64,000 bases of DNA, taken from positions 68,015 to 132,014 of the forward strand of contig JAFTTR010000016.1 in assembly GCA_017466695.1 (NCBI GenBank), given 5' to 3'. Below are positions 35,459 to 43,569 of this stretch, in pieces. The notes beneath the pieces are model-generated. The model searched no databases, was not told the DNA's origin, and saw only the letters and a program-made list of their open reading frames with translations. The translations under genes and the position numbers were made by a program. The stretch is from Alphaproteobacteria bacterium. Its GTDB lineage: Bacteria; Pseudomonadota; Alphaproteobacteria; CAAHEQ01; UBA3637. Each line of letters starts with the position of its first letter. Within the stretch, counting starts at the first letter, position 1.

Positions 35459-37819
35459 TTAAGCCCTTAATTCAGCACCTGTTGTCTTTTTCACAGCATT
35501 GATAATTTGAACACTCAAAATTTCAATTTCTTTATCCGTCATTGTCTTATCCATTGGAGAAATTGTTACCTGAACAGCCAATGATTTTTTATCTTGAGGG
35601 AGTTTATCCCCTTCATAAACATCAAAAATTGAAACATCTGTAATTTTTTCTTTATCAACATTTAAAATTGCTGACATAATTTTGCTTGCCTCAACTTGTT
35701 TATCTGCAACAAAAGCAAAATCACGAGTCAATGGCATTAAATTTGACATTTTAAGCAATTTTTGTGATTTTGATTTTTGACGTGGTTGTGGCACATTATC
35801 CATGTAAATTTCAAAAGCTGAAACAGGTGTTTTAATATCAAATACTTTTAAAATTGCTGGATGAATTTCACCAAAATGTGCTATCACATTTTTACCCAAT
35901 ACAAATGACCCAGAACGCCCTGGATGATACCAAGATGGGGCTCTTCTTGCAATTTGTAAATTTTGAGGCGCTTCAATAGCACAAAGAGCATCCAAAGCAT
36001 CAGCTTTTGCATCAAAAACATCAACGCCTCTTTGCTCTGCCATAAAGTGTCTTGGATAAAAGTTACCAGCTCTGACGCCAGCAGCAACCATACGTTGTTC
36101 ATTTGGAACTGTCGAGTAGAATTCTGGTCCAACTTCAAATAATTGAACATCTTTAATCCCTCTATCTTGGTTGCGTTTCACAGCAGATAATAAATTTGGA
36201 ATTAAAGAAGGACGCATTTCATCTAAATCAGAAGCAATTGGGTTTGAAATTTTAATTCCTTTAGAGTCAAAATATTTTGCCAATTTCGAATCCATAAATG
36301 ACCATGTAATTGCTTGGTTCAATCCTCGATTCGCCAACGCTCTTCTAATAGCAACTTCTCTTTTTTGATGAGACAATAAAATACTTGTGGCCAAATTCAC
36401 AGGGCGTAATGGCGCATTTGGCAACTCATCTAATCCATAAATCCTGACAATTTCTTCAACCACATCAGCTTTTAATTTCACATCATTTGAACGCCATGAT
36501 GGCACATGAATTTTATTTCCTTCAACTTTAAAACCAAGCTTTTCTAAAATTGAAACAGCCTTTTCTTGTGGGATTTCAAAACCACACAAGCGTTTGATTT
36601 CATTAAAATCAAAATCAATTACATGCTCCCATTTGACACCTTGCCCTGCAACAATGATATGAGATGCTTCCCCTCCACAAATATCTAAAATAAGTTTTGT
36701 TGCTTTTTCATTAGCTAGAATTTGTGAAGCTGGATCAATCCCTCGTTCAAAGCGTGTTCTTGAATCTGATTCTGCGTTCAAAATACGCCCGGTTGCAGCA
36801 ATTGAAATAGGGTTGAAATAGGCTGCTTCTAAAAACACATTAACCGTTTCTTCTGTACACCCAGTTTCTTCACCACCCATAATACCTGCAATACTTTGTG
36901 CTTTTTGCGCATCAGCAATAACTGTCATGCCTTCTTGTAATGAATATTCTTTTTCATCCAAAGCTTTTAACGTTTCACCTTCTTTTGCTGAACGGACATA
37001 AATATCCCCTGTCAATTTATCAGCATCAAAAACGTGAAGAGGTCTACATTCTGCAACATTCATATAATTTGTAATATCAACCAAAGCTGAAATTGGTCTT
37101 AACCCCATTGAAATTAAGAAGTCTTGCATCCATTTAGGACTTGGACCATTTTTCACATTTTTAATATAGCGACCGACAAATTCTGGGCAATTTTCGTCTT
37201 CCATATGAATTTGAATTGGAGAATCAAACGTCCCTTTCACAGGTACTGGTTCTTGATACAAAAATGTGCCAATTCCTGTTGCACTTAAATCTTGTGCAAT
37301 TCCTTTCACACCGAAACAATCCCCTCTATTCGGTGTTACATTCACATCAAAAATAACATCTGATGAAAATAATTCAGTTGCCGGTGTGCCAGCTGGCAAA
37401 TCAGTTTTTAAATCCAGAACACCTGAATGATCTGTTCCCATATTTAGTTCTTTTTCAGAACAGAGCATACCCATACTTTCAACACCACGAATAACGCCTT
37501 TTTCCAAGCGTTCACCATAGCAAGGAATCATCACCCCTGGACGAGCCAAAATTGATTTCATCCCTTCATAAACATTTGGGGCGCCACAAACAACTTGAAT
37601 AATTTCATCCCCTGTTGAAACACGTAAAATATGGAGTTTATCTGCATTAGGGTGATTTTCAACAGCTTTAATTTCAGCTATGATAAATCCTTCCAAATCA
37701 GCACCCTTATCAACAATTTCTTCAACCTCTAACCCAATTGAAGTTAATTTATCAGCAATTTCTTGTTGAGTTGCTGTTGTATCTAAATATTGTTTTAATG
37801 CACTTAGAGAAAGTTTCAT
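35459..37819 (-). CDS. pheT: Phenylalanyl-tRNA synthetase beta subunit
   Basis: 786 residues, the usual length for alphaproteobacteria. Domains in order: tRNA-binding EMAP/OB fold (~40-150, 'GFIIAEIKAVENHPNADKLHILRVSTG'), B3/B4 editing domain ('CPEFVGRYIKNV', 'PRGDCFGVKGIA'), B5 ('FDFNEIKRLCGFEIP'), the catalytic-like core and a C-terminal ferredoxin-fold anticodon domain (FAFVADKQVEASKIM). Overlaps the 3' end of pheS by 4 bases, with the start codon inside it. Confidence 0.97.
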   Translation of the reverse strand: MKLSLSALKQYLDTTATQQEIADKLTSIGLEVEEIVDKGADLEGFIIAEIKAVENHPNADKLHILRVSTGDEIIQVVCGAPNVYEGMKSILARPGVMIPCYGERLEKGVIRGVESMGMLCSEKELNMGTDHSGVLDLKTDLPAGTPATELFSSDVIFDVNVTPNRGDCFGVKGIAQDLSATGIGTFLYQEPVPVKGTFDSPIQIHMEDENCPEFVGRYIKNVKNGPSPKWMQDFLISMGLRPISALVDITNYMNVAECRPLHVFDADKLTGDIYVRSAKEGETLKALDEKEYSLQEGMTVIADAQKAQSIAGIMGGEETGCTEETVNVFLEAAYFNPISIAATGRILNAESDSRTRFERGIDPASQILANEKATKLILDICGGEASHIIVAGQGVKWEHVIDFDFNEIKRLCGFEIPQEKAVSILEKLGFKVEGNKIHVPSWRSNDVKLKADVVEEIVRIYGLDELPNAPLRPVNLATSILLSHQKREVAIRRALANRGLNQAITWSFMDSKLAKYFDSKGIKISNPIASDLDEMRPSLIPNLLSAVKRNQDRGIKDVQLFEVGPEFYSTVPNEQRMVAAGVRAGNFYPRHFMAEQRGVDVFDAKADALDALCAIEAPQNLQIARRAPSWYHPGRSGSFVLGKNVIAHFGEIHPAILKVFDIKTPVSAFEIYMDNVPQPRQKSKSQKLLKMSNLMPLTRDFAFVADKQVEASKIMSAILNVDKEKITDVSIFDVYEGDKLPQDKKSLAVQVTISPMDKTMTDKEIEILSVQIINAVKKTTGAELRA

Positions 37820-38907
37820 CGTTTTAATCCTCCATTTAAACTTAAACCACTGGTATTTGTTGGAATGTCAAGAGGTAAAAACCCATAATGTTTAATCCAT
37901 CTCATATCAGCATCAAAAAAACTTCTCAAATCTGGGATACCGTATTTGAGCATTGCAAATCTATCAATTCCACACCCAAAGGCAAAACCTTGATATACAT
38001 CTGGATCTAATCCACAGTTTTTAAGAACATTTGGATGCACCATACCACAGCCTAATAATTCACACCACCCGGCACCTGATTTGATTTTGAACTCGCCATT
38101 TTCACGTGAGCACCCCACATCTGCTTCATATGATGGCTCTGTGAATGGAAAGTATGAAGGTCTAAAACGAAGAGACACATCATCAGTTTCAAAGAAAAGC
38201 TTCATAAATTCAACCAATGTCGTTTTTAAATGAGCCAAATTTGTTTCCGTATCAATAACAAGCCCTTCAATTTGATGGAACATTGGGGTATGTGTCATAT
38301 CATAATCCCTACGATATGTGCGCCCAGGAGCTACAATTTTGATAGGAGGTTTTTTATTTTCCATCGTACGAATTTGGACGCCAGAAGTTTGTGTTCTTAA
38401 CACCTTATCAACCGTATTTTCCATAAAGAATGTCGCTTGCATTTGGCGAGCTGGATGAGAAGGTGGAATATTCAACGCTTCAAAATTATGGAAATCATCT
38501 TCAATATCCGGACCTTCAGCCAAATCAAATCCCATCTGTGCAAAAATGGATAACATTTCTTCCATCACTTGAGCAACAGGGTGAATTCTACCCATATTCA
38601 CTTGGGGTCTCACTGGCAAGGTAACATCAACCATTTCTGATTTTAAACGTTCATTTAATTCTTTTTCTTCTAACTCAGCTTTTTTTGTTTCAATTGCTGT
38701 TGCAACCTCTGTTTTAAAAACATTCAATAGCTGACCAGCTGATTTTCTTTCTTCAACAGATAAAGAACCTAATTCTTTCATCTGAGCTGTAATTGAACCA
38801 CTTTTTCCAAGGGTTTTAACACGAACTTCATCCAATTCAACCAGCGTATCTGCTGTTTGAATTGCATTTAAAATTTCTTCACGCATTTTATTAATTTTTT
38901 GTTCCAT
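37816..38907 (-). CDS. pheS: Phenylalanyl-tRNA synthetase alpha subunit
   Basis: 363 residues from the ATG at 38907 (AAGG 7 bases ahead); the frame running to 38952 would need TTG and lacks a ribosome site. N-terminal coiled coil binds tRNA. The class II core has 'FHQIEGLVIDTETNLAHLK', motif 2 'RPSYFPFTEPSYEADV' and motif 3 'GCGIDRFAMLKYGIPDLR'. Transcribed with pheT. The rpmI-rplT unit lies 470 bp upstream on the same strand, but a plus-strand gene is inserted between, so these are separate units. Confidence 0.97.
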   Translation of the reverse strand: MEQKINKMREEILNAIQTADTLVELDEVRVKTLGKSGSITAQMKELGSLSVEERKSAGQLLNVFKTEVATAIETKKAELEEKELNERLKSEMVDVTLPVRPQVNMGRIHPVAQVMEEMLSIFAQMGFDLAEGPDIEDDFHNFEALNIPPSHPARQMQATFFMENTVDKVLRTQTSGVQIRTMENKKPPIKIVAPGRTYRRDYDMTHTPMFHQIEGLVIDTETNLAHLKTTLVEFMKLFFETDDVSLRFRPSYFPFTEPSYEADVGCSRENGEFKIKSGAGWCELLGCGMVHPNVLKNCGLDPDVYQGFAFGCGIDRFAMLKYGIPDLRSFFDADMRWIKHYGFLPLDIPTNTSGLSLNGGLKR

Positions 38908-39027
38908 AAAATAGCCTTTTCTTTTTTTTGATATTGAAGATTTTATATCCAAATTGGAATGGGCTTATTTATAGCACATTTTTTACAAAAAATAAAGAGC
39001 AAAAATTCTCTTTTAGTTATAAAACAA

Positions 39028-39056
39028 TTGACAACTGCAGCTCTTTTTGATACCCT
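39028..39056 (+). promoter_or_regulatory. Candidate promoter of the 73-aa gene
   Basis: TTGACA (39028-39033), 17 bp, TACCCT (39051-39056). The -10 is weak, the -35 perfect. Confidence 0.5.
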
Positions 39057-39091
39057 TTTTAAAAGACAGGTTTTCAAAAAAGGATACCGAA

Positions 39092-39313
39092 ATGAGTGAA
39101 GAAAAAAACGATACCCTTTTAACTTCTCTCACGCGCATTTCTAGTTCCGAGGAAGTGCGCCAATATGAGCGTTCTTTGCTTTCTAAATACGCAAAAATTA
39201 TGAAAAATAGACAAGATTTTATCTTAAAAAATCAAAAAAATACCACACCATCCAATCCCTCTTTTGATGAACTTATGTTTTCATTTGATGAAGAAAACTT
39301 TTCCAACTTTTAA
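39092..39313 (+). CDS. Small hypothetical protein (73 aa)
   Basis: Start at the ATG at 39092, 7 bases after AAGGA; the longer frame from 39047 would begin inside the promoter. MSEEKNDTLLTSLTRISSSEEVRQYERSLLSKYAKIMKNRQDFILKNQKN..., hydrophilic, mostly helical, with an acidic aromatic C-terminus (FDEENFSNF). No family. Lies between the pheS and rplT units on the opposite strand. Confidence 0.65.
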   Translation: MSEEKNDTLLTSLTRISSSEEVRQYERSLLSKYAKIMKNRQDFILKNQKNTTPSNPSFDELMFSFDEENFSNF

Positions 39314-39326
39314 AAATTGATTTACA

Positions 39327-39367
39327 AAAAAAAAGCACCACCTTTTTCAAGATGGCGCTTTTTTTTA
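39327..39367 (+). terminator. Terminator after the 73-aa gene
   Basis: AAAAGCACCACCTT / AAGATGGCGCTTTT (two mismatches) with A and T flanks. It may also stop the convergent rplT transcript. Confidence 0.7.
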
Positions 39368-39379
39368 ATACTTAGACTT

Positions 39380-39733
39380 TTACAAAGCAGCTTTAGCTTT
39401 TTCAACCAAAGACGTGAATGCTTTTGAATCATTTAAAGCAATATCTGCCAACATTTTACGATCCAAAGCAATACCTGCTTTTGCCAATCCATTCATAAAA
39501 CGGGAATAAACCATTCCATTCGCACGGACAGCTGCGTTAATACGCACAATCCATAATTGACGGATTTCTGTCTTTTTCTTGCGACGGTCACGGTAGGCAT
39601 ATTGTAAGCCTTTTTCAACTTTCTGTTTAGCAACTGTATAAACCTTGGAATTGCGTCCACGATAACCTTTTGCTAATTTAAGAACTTTGTTGTGTTTTGC
39701 ACGAACTGTCGTGCCACGTTTAACTCTAGCCAT
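39380..39733 (-). CDS. rplT: Ribosomal protein L20 (bL20)
   Basis: 117 residues beginning [37 protein letters not shown], with '[20 protein letters not shown]' in the centre. Early 50S assembly protein. 12 bp after rpmI; ribosome site GGAGG. Confidence 0.98.
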   Translation of the reverse strand: MARVKRGTTVRAKHNKVLKLAKGYRGRNSKVYTVAKQKVEKGLQYAYRDRRKKKTEIRQLWIVRINAAVRANGMVYSRFMNGLAKAGIALDRKMLADIALNDSKAFTSLVEKAKAAL

Positions 39734-39745
39734 TGTATACCTCCA

Positions 39746-39940
39746 TTAACCAATCAAAAATTTCTTAATGACTTTTGAAGCAGCTTCACTCATAATTGTG
39801 CAGCCTCTTGCTTTTCTTTTCATTTTTGAAGATTTACAAAGTAAGTTGTGACGTTTAAAGGATTGAGTTCCTTTGATTTTCCCTGTTCCTGTTAAGGAAA
39901 AACGCTTTTTAACAGCGCTTTTTGTTTTCAATTTAGGCAT
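39746..39940 (-). CDS. rpmI: Ribosomal protein L35 (bL35)
   Basis: 64 residues if started at the second ATG (39940), giving the canonical MPKLKTKSAVKKRFSLTGTGKIK; AAGGG lies eight bases ahead of it. A first ATG two codons upstream (39946) is too close to that ribosome site. First gene of rpmI-rplT. infC, its usual partner, is not adjacent. Confidence 0.96.
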   Translation of the reverse strand: MPKLKTKSAVKKRFSLTGTGKIKGTQSFKRHNLLCKSSKMKRKARGCTIMSEAASKVIKKFLIG

Positions 39941-39946
39941 TTTCAT

Positions 39947-40017
39947 TTCCCTTTACTAATAAAATGTTATCATCATGACCTGAAGGCAGCCTGTAGCCTT
40001 TTTGGCCGAACGGCTTA
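39947..40017 (-). promoter_or_regulatory. Structured leader of rpmI-rplT
   Basis: About 70 nt between the promoter and rpmI, read on the minus strand. It starts with a GCCG-TT-CGGC hairpin overlapping a GGCC-AAAAA-GGCT helix, then CAGGCTGCCTTCAGG, which could pair alternatively. L20-dependent leaders control this operon in other bacteria; function here is inference. Confidence 0.4.
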
Positions 40018-40018
40018 T

Positions 40019-40047
40019 TTTATATCAAAAAAAACAAGATTTGTCAA
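40019..40047 (-). promoter_or_regulatory. Strong promoter of rpmI-rplT
   Basis: Minus strand: TTGACA (40047-40042), 17 bp, TATAAA (40024-40019). Confidence 0.85.
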
Positions 40048-40067
40048 TTGTTTTTTAATAAAAACAG

Positions 40068-40096
40068 TTGATTATTTTTTTTCTTAAATCTAGAAT
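40068..40096 (+). promoter_or_regulatory. Promoter of slyX
   Basis: TTGATT (40068-40073), 17 bp, TAGAAT (40091-40096), 30 bp ahead of the ATG; back to back with the rpmI promoter. Confidence 0.65.
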
Positions 40097-40125
40097 AAAA
40101 AAATCAATACAAAGGATAAACAAAA

Positions 40126-40329
40126 ATGAACAACATTGAAGAAAGATTAATAAATTTGGAAATTCTTTATACCAATCAAGAAAAAACCATTAACGAACTT
40201 AATGATGAATGTGTTCGAATGTCAAAAATAATTGATATACTCGTCAAACAAAACAAAATGCTTATGGAGTTTTTAAAAGAAAGTCCGGTCAAACCTCTTT
40301 CTGAAGAAACCCCTCCTCCTCACTATTAA
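40126..40329 (+). CDS. slyX: SlyX family protein
   Basis: 67 residues: a coiled coil (IEERLINLEILYTNQEKTINELNDECVRMSKIIDILVKQNKML) followed by a short proline-rich tail ending PPPHY, the hallmark of SlyX. Length fits (70-75 in E. coli). Cellular role unknown; small cytosolic protein. Confidence 0.85.
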   Translation: MNNIEERLINLEILYTNQEKTINELNDECVRMSKIIDILVKQNKMLMEFLKESPVKPLSEETPPPHY

Positions 40330-40339
40330 AGGACACAAT

Positions 40340-41140
40340 ATGAAAAAATCATTATTAAAATTAAGCCTATGTATTTTATTGTTTTTAGTAGCTATAACAA
40401 GTTCCTTTTTTAAACAACTTCCCCCTTCAAAAGATAAAGAGTATAAAATTTTACTTTGCTTATCTTCATTTAAACGACCCATTTTTCTTTCAGGACAAAT
40501 TGAACGCCTATTGAATCAAACATATAAAAATCACGATATCAGCGTTTCAATAAAGGGGAGTCCAAACGATTCTGCTTTTAGAAATACCTTTTTAAGAGAA
40601 TTTGATCGATTTGAAAAAACAGGACGTGTTCGTATTCGAATAGATAAAAATAAATCACAATACGCAAACCTTCTTGATACAATGCGTGATATTGACTTAG
40701 ACAAATACGACATCTTTTGCAAAATTGATGACGACGATTGGTATGCACCAGACTATGTGAGCGAAGTCAATAAAGCATTTAACTTAATACCAAAAGATGA
40801 TTTTGAAATTTCCTCTTCAACTTATCAAGAAGGATTTATTTTAACTGAAAATATTGATCAAACATTTTTAAAGAAAAACACTACAGGACTTACAGGACCA
40901 ACGCTTTGTTTCTCACGTGAAATTATTAAAATCGCTTTTGAGATTGAAGAAAATCCATCTCTTATAAAAAAATACATCCCCGAAGAAGGAGAACACGCTT
41001 TTAATCGCCACGAAGATCGTTTCCTAGACCATATGGCCAGAAGAAACGGCGTACATATTGAACGAAACAGTCCATATCCAACTGTAATTTACGGCTGGCA
41101 ATATCGCTCCGTCATTAGAAATAAAGACTATGTAAGATAA
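40340..41140 (+). CDS. Membrane-anchored glycosyltransferase-like protein
   Basis: 266 residues. N-terminal signal anchor (LSLCILLFLVAITSSFF), then a GT-A-like domain: 'YKILLCLSSFKRPIFLSGQIERLLNQTYKNHDISVSIKG' recalls the first strand-helix of family 2 enzymes, and 'IFCKIDDDDWYAPDYVSEV' is a DxD-type metal site. A late 'RHEDRFLDHMARRNG' fits the acceptor side. Ten bp after slyX, hence in one unit. Substrate unknown; location at the inner membrane, facing either side, is unresolved. Confidence 0.7.
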   Translation: MKKSLLKLSLCILLFLVAITSSFFKQLPPSKDKEYKILLCLSSFKRPIFLSGQIERLLNQTYKNHDISVSIKGSPNDSAFRNTFLREFDRFEKTGRVRIRIDKNKSQYANLLDTMRDIDLDKYDIFCKIDDDDWYAPDYVSEVNKAFNLIPKDDFEISSSTYQEGFILTENIDQTFLKKNTTGLTGPTLCFSREIIKIAFEIEENPSLIKKYIPEEGEHAFNRHEDRFLDHMARRNGVHIERNSPYPTVIYGWQYRSVIRNKDYVR

Positions 41141-41164
41141 TATTTTCTTCAAATAAAAAAATAG

Positions 41165-41193
41165 TTGACAAAGAAATATTCCTATTGTATAAT
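41165..41193 (+). promoter_or_regulatory. Perfect consensus sigma70 promoter
   Basis: TTGACA (41165-41170), exactly 17 bp, TATAAT (41188-41193), 33 bp ahead of the lipoprotein ATG. Confidence 0.92.
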
Positions 41194-41226
41194 ATACATA
41201 TAATCGGATAACAATAGGAGGGAACG

Positions 41227-41541
41227 ATGAAACTATATGAAACAATCAAAGGCAAGATTAAAGCCGCAGCTGCAAAAGTTAAAAAAGTAAAACCAATTGC
41301 AACACTCTCACTCGGCGCTGTTGCTGCAACAGTTGCTTTACCATCTTGCCAAACACCAACAAGATATAATTCTTGGCAAACAACAACAATGCGCGGTCCT
41401 AGTGGCGAAATTATTCAAACACACAATTCTCAACAATGGAATTTACAAGATGTTTCAAGAGCCTCAAGAGATTTTGGTCGCGCTGCCAGAGATTTTGCAA
41501 GTTCTTACGAAACAATTCGAAGAGCAAACTTCAGATACTAA
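41227..41541 (+). CDS. Small lipoprotein of unknown function
   Basis: 104 residues. Long basic N-region (MKLYETIKGKIKAAAAKVKKVK), hydrophobic core and lipobox LPSC (cysteine near residue 39). Mature part is 'QTPTRYNSWQTTTMRGPSGEIIQTHNSQQW' and a helical, Arg/Ala-rich C-terminus (ASRDFGRAARDFASSYETIRRANFRY). It has the strongest promoter class in the window and AGGAGG as ribosome site, so it is likely abundant. Monocistronic: terminator directly after. Confidence 0.8.
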   Translation: MKLYETIKGKIKAAAAKVKKVKPIATLSLGAVAATVALPSCQTPTRYNSWQTTTMRGPSGEIIQTHNSQQWNLQDVSRASRDFGRAARDFASSYETIRRANFRY

Positions 41542-41543
41542 TC

Positions 41544-41587
41544 AAAAAAAAAGAGCCCATCGAAATCTCGATGGGTTCTTTTTTTTA
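41544..41587 (+). terminator. Terminator after the lipoprotein gene
   Basis: AAGAGCCCATCGA / TCGATGGGTTCTT with A and T runs extending the stem. Confidence 0.9.
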
Positions 41588-41609
41588 TTCAACCAACCGA
41601 TTTAAAATT

Positions 41610-41638
41610 AAAAAAAACACCAGCTCCTCAAAGCTGGC
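41610..41638 (-). terminator. Terminator of the 164-aa ankyrin gene
   Basis: Minus strand: CCAGCT, 6-nt loop, AGCTGG, then TGTTTTTTT. Confidence 0.75.
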
Positions 41639-41661
41639 ATTTCCACATAATTAAGATATTT

Positions 41662-42156
41662 TTAATGTCGAACCATCATTGATGGGTGAGAGTCTGTTAA
41701 ATTTGATTTCTCCATCTTAATCATATTTAAATATTCAATAATCTGCTCATCATCATTTAATGCAGCAATAGAGAAAACATTTTCACCATAAAAATTGCAA
41801 ATTTCTAATTGAATACCTGGTTGACGCAAAAGATATTTTACAATTTCAACCCTATTATTTTCAACAGCACAAAGCAATGCAGTATTGCCAAATGTATCTT
41901 GTGCATTCACGTCACATCCCATTTCTAATAAAAACTTAAGAACATCAACCGTGCCATGTTCTGCTGCATATACCAAAATTGGGCGAGCAAGCTTTCTTTC
42001 CGTTTCCTCATCCATCTCAACAAAGAAAATCCGTTTAACATCCATAATCGCTGCACAATCTTGCAAATCGATAATATCCCCTGCATCTATCGCACTTTGA
42101 ATACGATGAGCCATGAGAACTTGGATTTTATCTCTTTCAATTTCTTCCTCTATCAT
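41662..42156 (-). CDS. Ankyrin-repeat protein (small)
   Basis: 164 residues. An N-terminal helical region (IERDKIQVLMAHRIQSAIDAGDIIDLQDCAAIMDVKR) is followed by two or three ankyrin units: 'ARPILVYAAEHGTVDVLKFLLEMGCDVNAQDTFGNTALLCAVENNRVEIVKYLLRQPGIQLEICNFYGENVFSIAALNDDEQIIEYLNMI'. Cytoplasmic by sequence. Divergent from lexA. Unrelated in detail to the ankyrin protein at 9102-10379 except for the repeat. Confidence 0.85.
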   Translation of the reverse strand: MIEEEIERDKIQVLMAHRIQSAIDAGDIIDLQDCAAIMDVKRIFFVEMDEETERKLARPILVYAAEHGTVDVLKFLLEMGCDVNAQDTFGNTALLCAVENNRVEIVKYLLRQPGIQLEICNFYGENVFSIAALNDDEQIIEYLNMIKMEKSNLTDSHPSMMVRH

Positions 42157-42274
42157 AATAAGCCTCCCAATTTCATCATACTCTATTATTATTATAAATC
42201 AACCAGCAAGAAAAGTCAAATATTCTTCTGTAACTCCTTATATCAAAAAGACTTTTTTTATTATTTTTTTTATA

Positions 42275-42303
42275 TTGACAAATGTGTTTTTTTATAATAT
42301 TGT
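42275..42303 (+). promoter_or_regulatory. Promoter of lexA
   Basis: TTGACA (42275-42280), 17 bp, TATTGT (42298-42303). Confidence 0.7.
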
Positions 42304-42304
42304 A

Positions 42305-42319
42305 GAACAAAAGAGGAAT
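42305..42319 (+). promoter_or_regulatory. Candidate LexA box at the lexA start of transcription
   Basis: GAAC-N7-GAAT, a direct repeat matching the alphaproteobacterial LexA box (GTTC-N7-GTTC, read on the other strand as GAAC-N7-GAAC) in 7 of 8 positions. It sits just downstream of the -10, where binding would block transcription: autoregulation is the natural inference. Confidence 0.6.
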
Positions 42320-42340
42320 ACTTATTAATTAGGAGGTTTT

Positions 42341-43024
42341 ATGTTAACCGAAAAACAACACAGATTACTTATTTATATCAACGAAGCAATCAAAGAACAT
42401 GGCGTTTGCCCATCATTTGAAGAGATGAAAAATCATCTCAACTTACATTCAAAATCAGGGATTCATCGCATTATCAGCGCCCTTGAACAAAGAAAATTTA
42501 TTAGACGCTCTCCAAACAAGGCTCGCGCGATTGAAGTTTTAATGCTCCCTGCTGAAAAATACGTTGCTCCTGTAAAAGTTATGAACAAACGTGTCACAAA
42601 AGGCTTTTCACAATCTGTTTATAATGTTGTTAACGATAACTCAATTGAAATTCCTCTTTTTGGTAAAATTGCAGCAGGTGTTCCTATTGAAGCCATTCGC
42701 AACCCAAGTGATATGGTGACCATTCCTTCAACAATGGTAGGCTCTGGCGAACATTACGCATTGAAAATTGAAGGCGACTCTATGAAAAATATCGGCATTA
42801 TGGATGGTGACACCGTTATTATCAAACGAGCCGATTACGCCCCAAACGGCGCCATTGTTGTTGCTTTAGTTGATGGATTTGAAGCCACACTCAAGCGCAT
42901 TCAAATTTCAGGAAGACAGGTTTCACTCATTCCTGAAAACCCAGATTATGAAACAAGAATTCTTGATATTGGACGTGTTGAAGTTCAAGGACTACTCGTA
43001 GGGTTAATGCGTTCTTATCATTAA
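42341..43024 (+). CDS. lexA: LexA repressor
   Basis: SOS repressor that cuts itself when RecA is activated. 227 residues: an N-terminal winged helix (LTEKQHRLLIYINEAIKEHGVCPSFEEMKNHLNLHSKSGIHRIISALEQRKFIRR), a linker, the cleavage site A112-G113 (KIAAGVPIEAI), nucleophile S147 (EGDSMKN) and K185 (ATLKRI) of the S24 peptidase domain. The DNA-binding part has the extended alphaproteobacterial form. Ribosome site AGGAGG. Presumed targets such as uvrB are also in this window, but I see no clear box ahead of that operon. Confidence 0.95.
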   Translation: MLTEKQHRLLIYINEAIKEHGVCPSFEEMKNHLNLHSKSGIHRIISALEQRKFIRRSPNKARAIEVLMLPAEKYVAPVKVMNKRVTKGFSQSVYNVVNDNSIEIPLFGKIAAGVPIEAIRNPSDMVTIPSTMVGSGEHYALKIEGDSMKNIGIMDGDTVIIKRADYAPNGAIVVALVDGFEATLKRIQISGRQVSLIPENPDYETRILDIGRVEVQGLLVGLMRSYH

Positions 43025-43046
43025 AACAATACACCCCATACAAACA

Positions 43047-43086
43047 AAGACCCACTTCTAAAATCCAGCAGTGGGTTTTTATTTAT
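43047..43086 (+). terminator. Terminator after lexA
   Basis: ACCCACT / AGTGGGT with flanking A and T runs. Confidence 0.75.
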
Positions 43087-43379
43087 AAAAAAGAATCTCA
43101 AATATCTTAAAACATCTTTATTTTCAATAAGTTAAAAACAACAACTTTATCAAAAAAACGAATCCTTTTTATTTTTTTGTTATTTTTTTCGAATAAATAT
43201 GCATTTTTTGACATAAAAAGCTATTTTTTTAATAATTTTATATAAAAATATTTTTTCACAAAACAAGAAAAAAGGAACATTCTTTTTAAAGACACAATAC
43301 ACTAACATTCTGATTTATTTAGTATTTTATTTAATTTTTAATCCTTTAATGTTTTTGTCAATTTGTTTATAAAAATATA

Positions 43380-43408
43380 TTGACATTTAACTTTAAATCT
43401 GCTATAAT
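43380..43408 (+). promoter_or_regulatory. Perfect consensus promoter of the small-RNA locus
   Basis: TTGACA (43380-43385), exactly 17 bp, TATAAT (43403-43408). The 290 bp before it, back to the lexA terminator, are extremely AT rich, with no gene seen. Confidence 0.9.
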
Positions 43409-43414
43409 ACAAAC

Positions 43415-43569
43415 ATCATCAAGAGATGATGAGGGTGTTTGAGTTATTTTTTAGTCTCCCTATTTTTGTGAAACCAAACACCGTGGGAAAGAGTGAACAT
43501 GTCCCCCCCCCTTTTTTTTAGTTCCTCTTTCCATTTTCGGAGCCTTTATTTTTAAAGGCTCCTTTTTTT
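43415..43569 (+). ncRNA. Putative independent small RNA (~155 nt) with a C-rich loop
   Basis: Lies between the lexA terminator and a convergent gene, with no plausible reading frame. Predicted elements in order: hairpin CATCATC (43414-43420) / GATGATG (43425-43431); helix GGTGTTTG (43434-43441) / CAAACACC (43475-43482); a 12-bp helix with one bulge, GGAAAGAG-t-GAAC (43486-43498) / GTTCCTCTTTCC (43521-43532), capped by a loop holding nine C then eight T; and a terminator hairpin GGAGCCTTTA (43539-43548) / TAAAGGCTCC (43553-43562) with seven T. Not recognisable as 6S, SRP, RNase P or tmRNA. A C-rich loop could pair with G-rich ribosome sites, as in the 'cuckoo' sRNAs of other alphaproteobacteria (inference). 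Confidence 0.72.
43539..43569 (+). terminator. Terminator of the small RNA
   Basis: 10-bp perfect GC-containing stem, 4-nt loop, seven T. Overlaps the stop codon of the convergent gene. Confidence 0.92.

Noticed and set aside
41662-42156. Ankyrin proteins as part of one effector locus
   Set aside because: The two ankyrin proteins are 32 kb apart, have no shared flanks, and no secretion-system genes lie beside them.
43085-43379. Possible gene or replication origin in the very AT-rich stretch after lexA
   Set aside because: No frame, no iterons and no DnaA-box clusters seen; only homopolymeric A/T.
43426-43521. 31-codon frame MMRVFELFFSLPIF... inside the sRNA locus
   Set aside because: No ribosome-binding site (the ATG sits in the first hairpin), it reads through the poly-C loop, and stops at the loop end. 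RNA structure explains the sequence better, though a dual-function RNA is not excluded.
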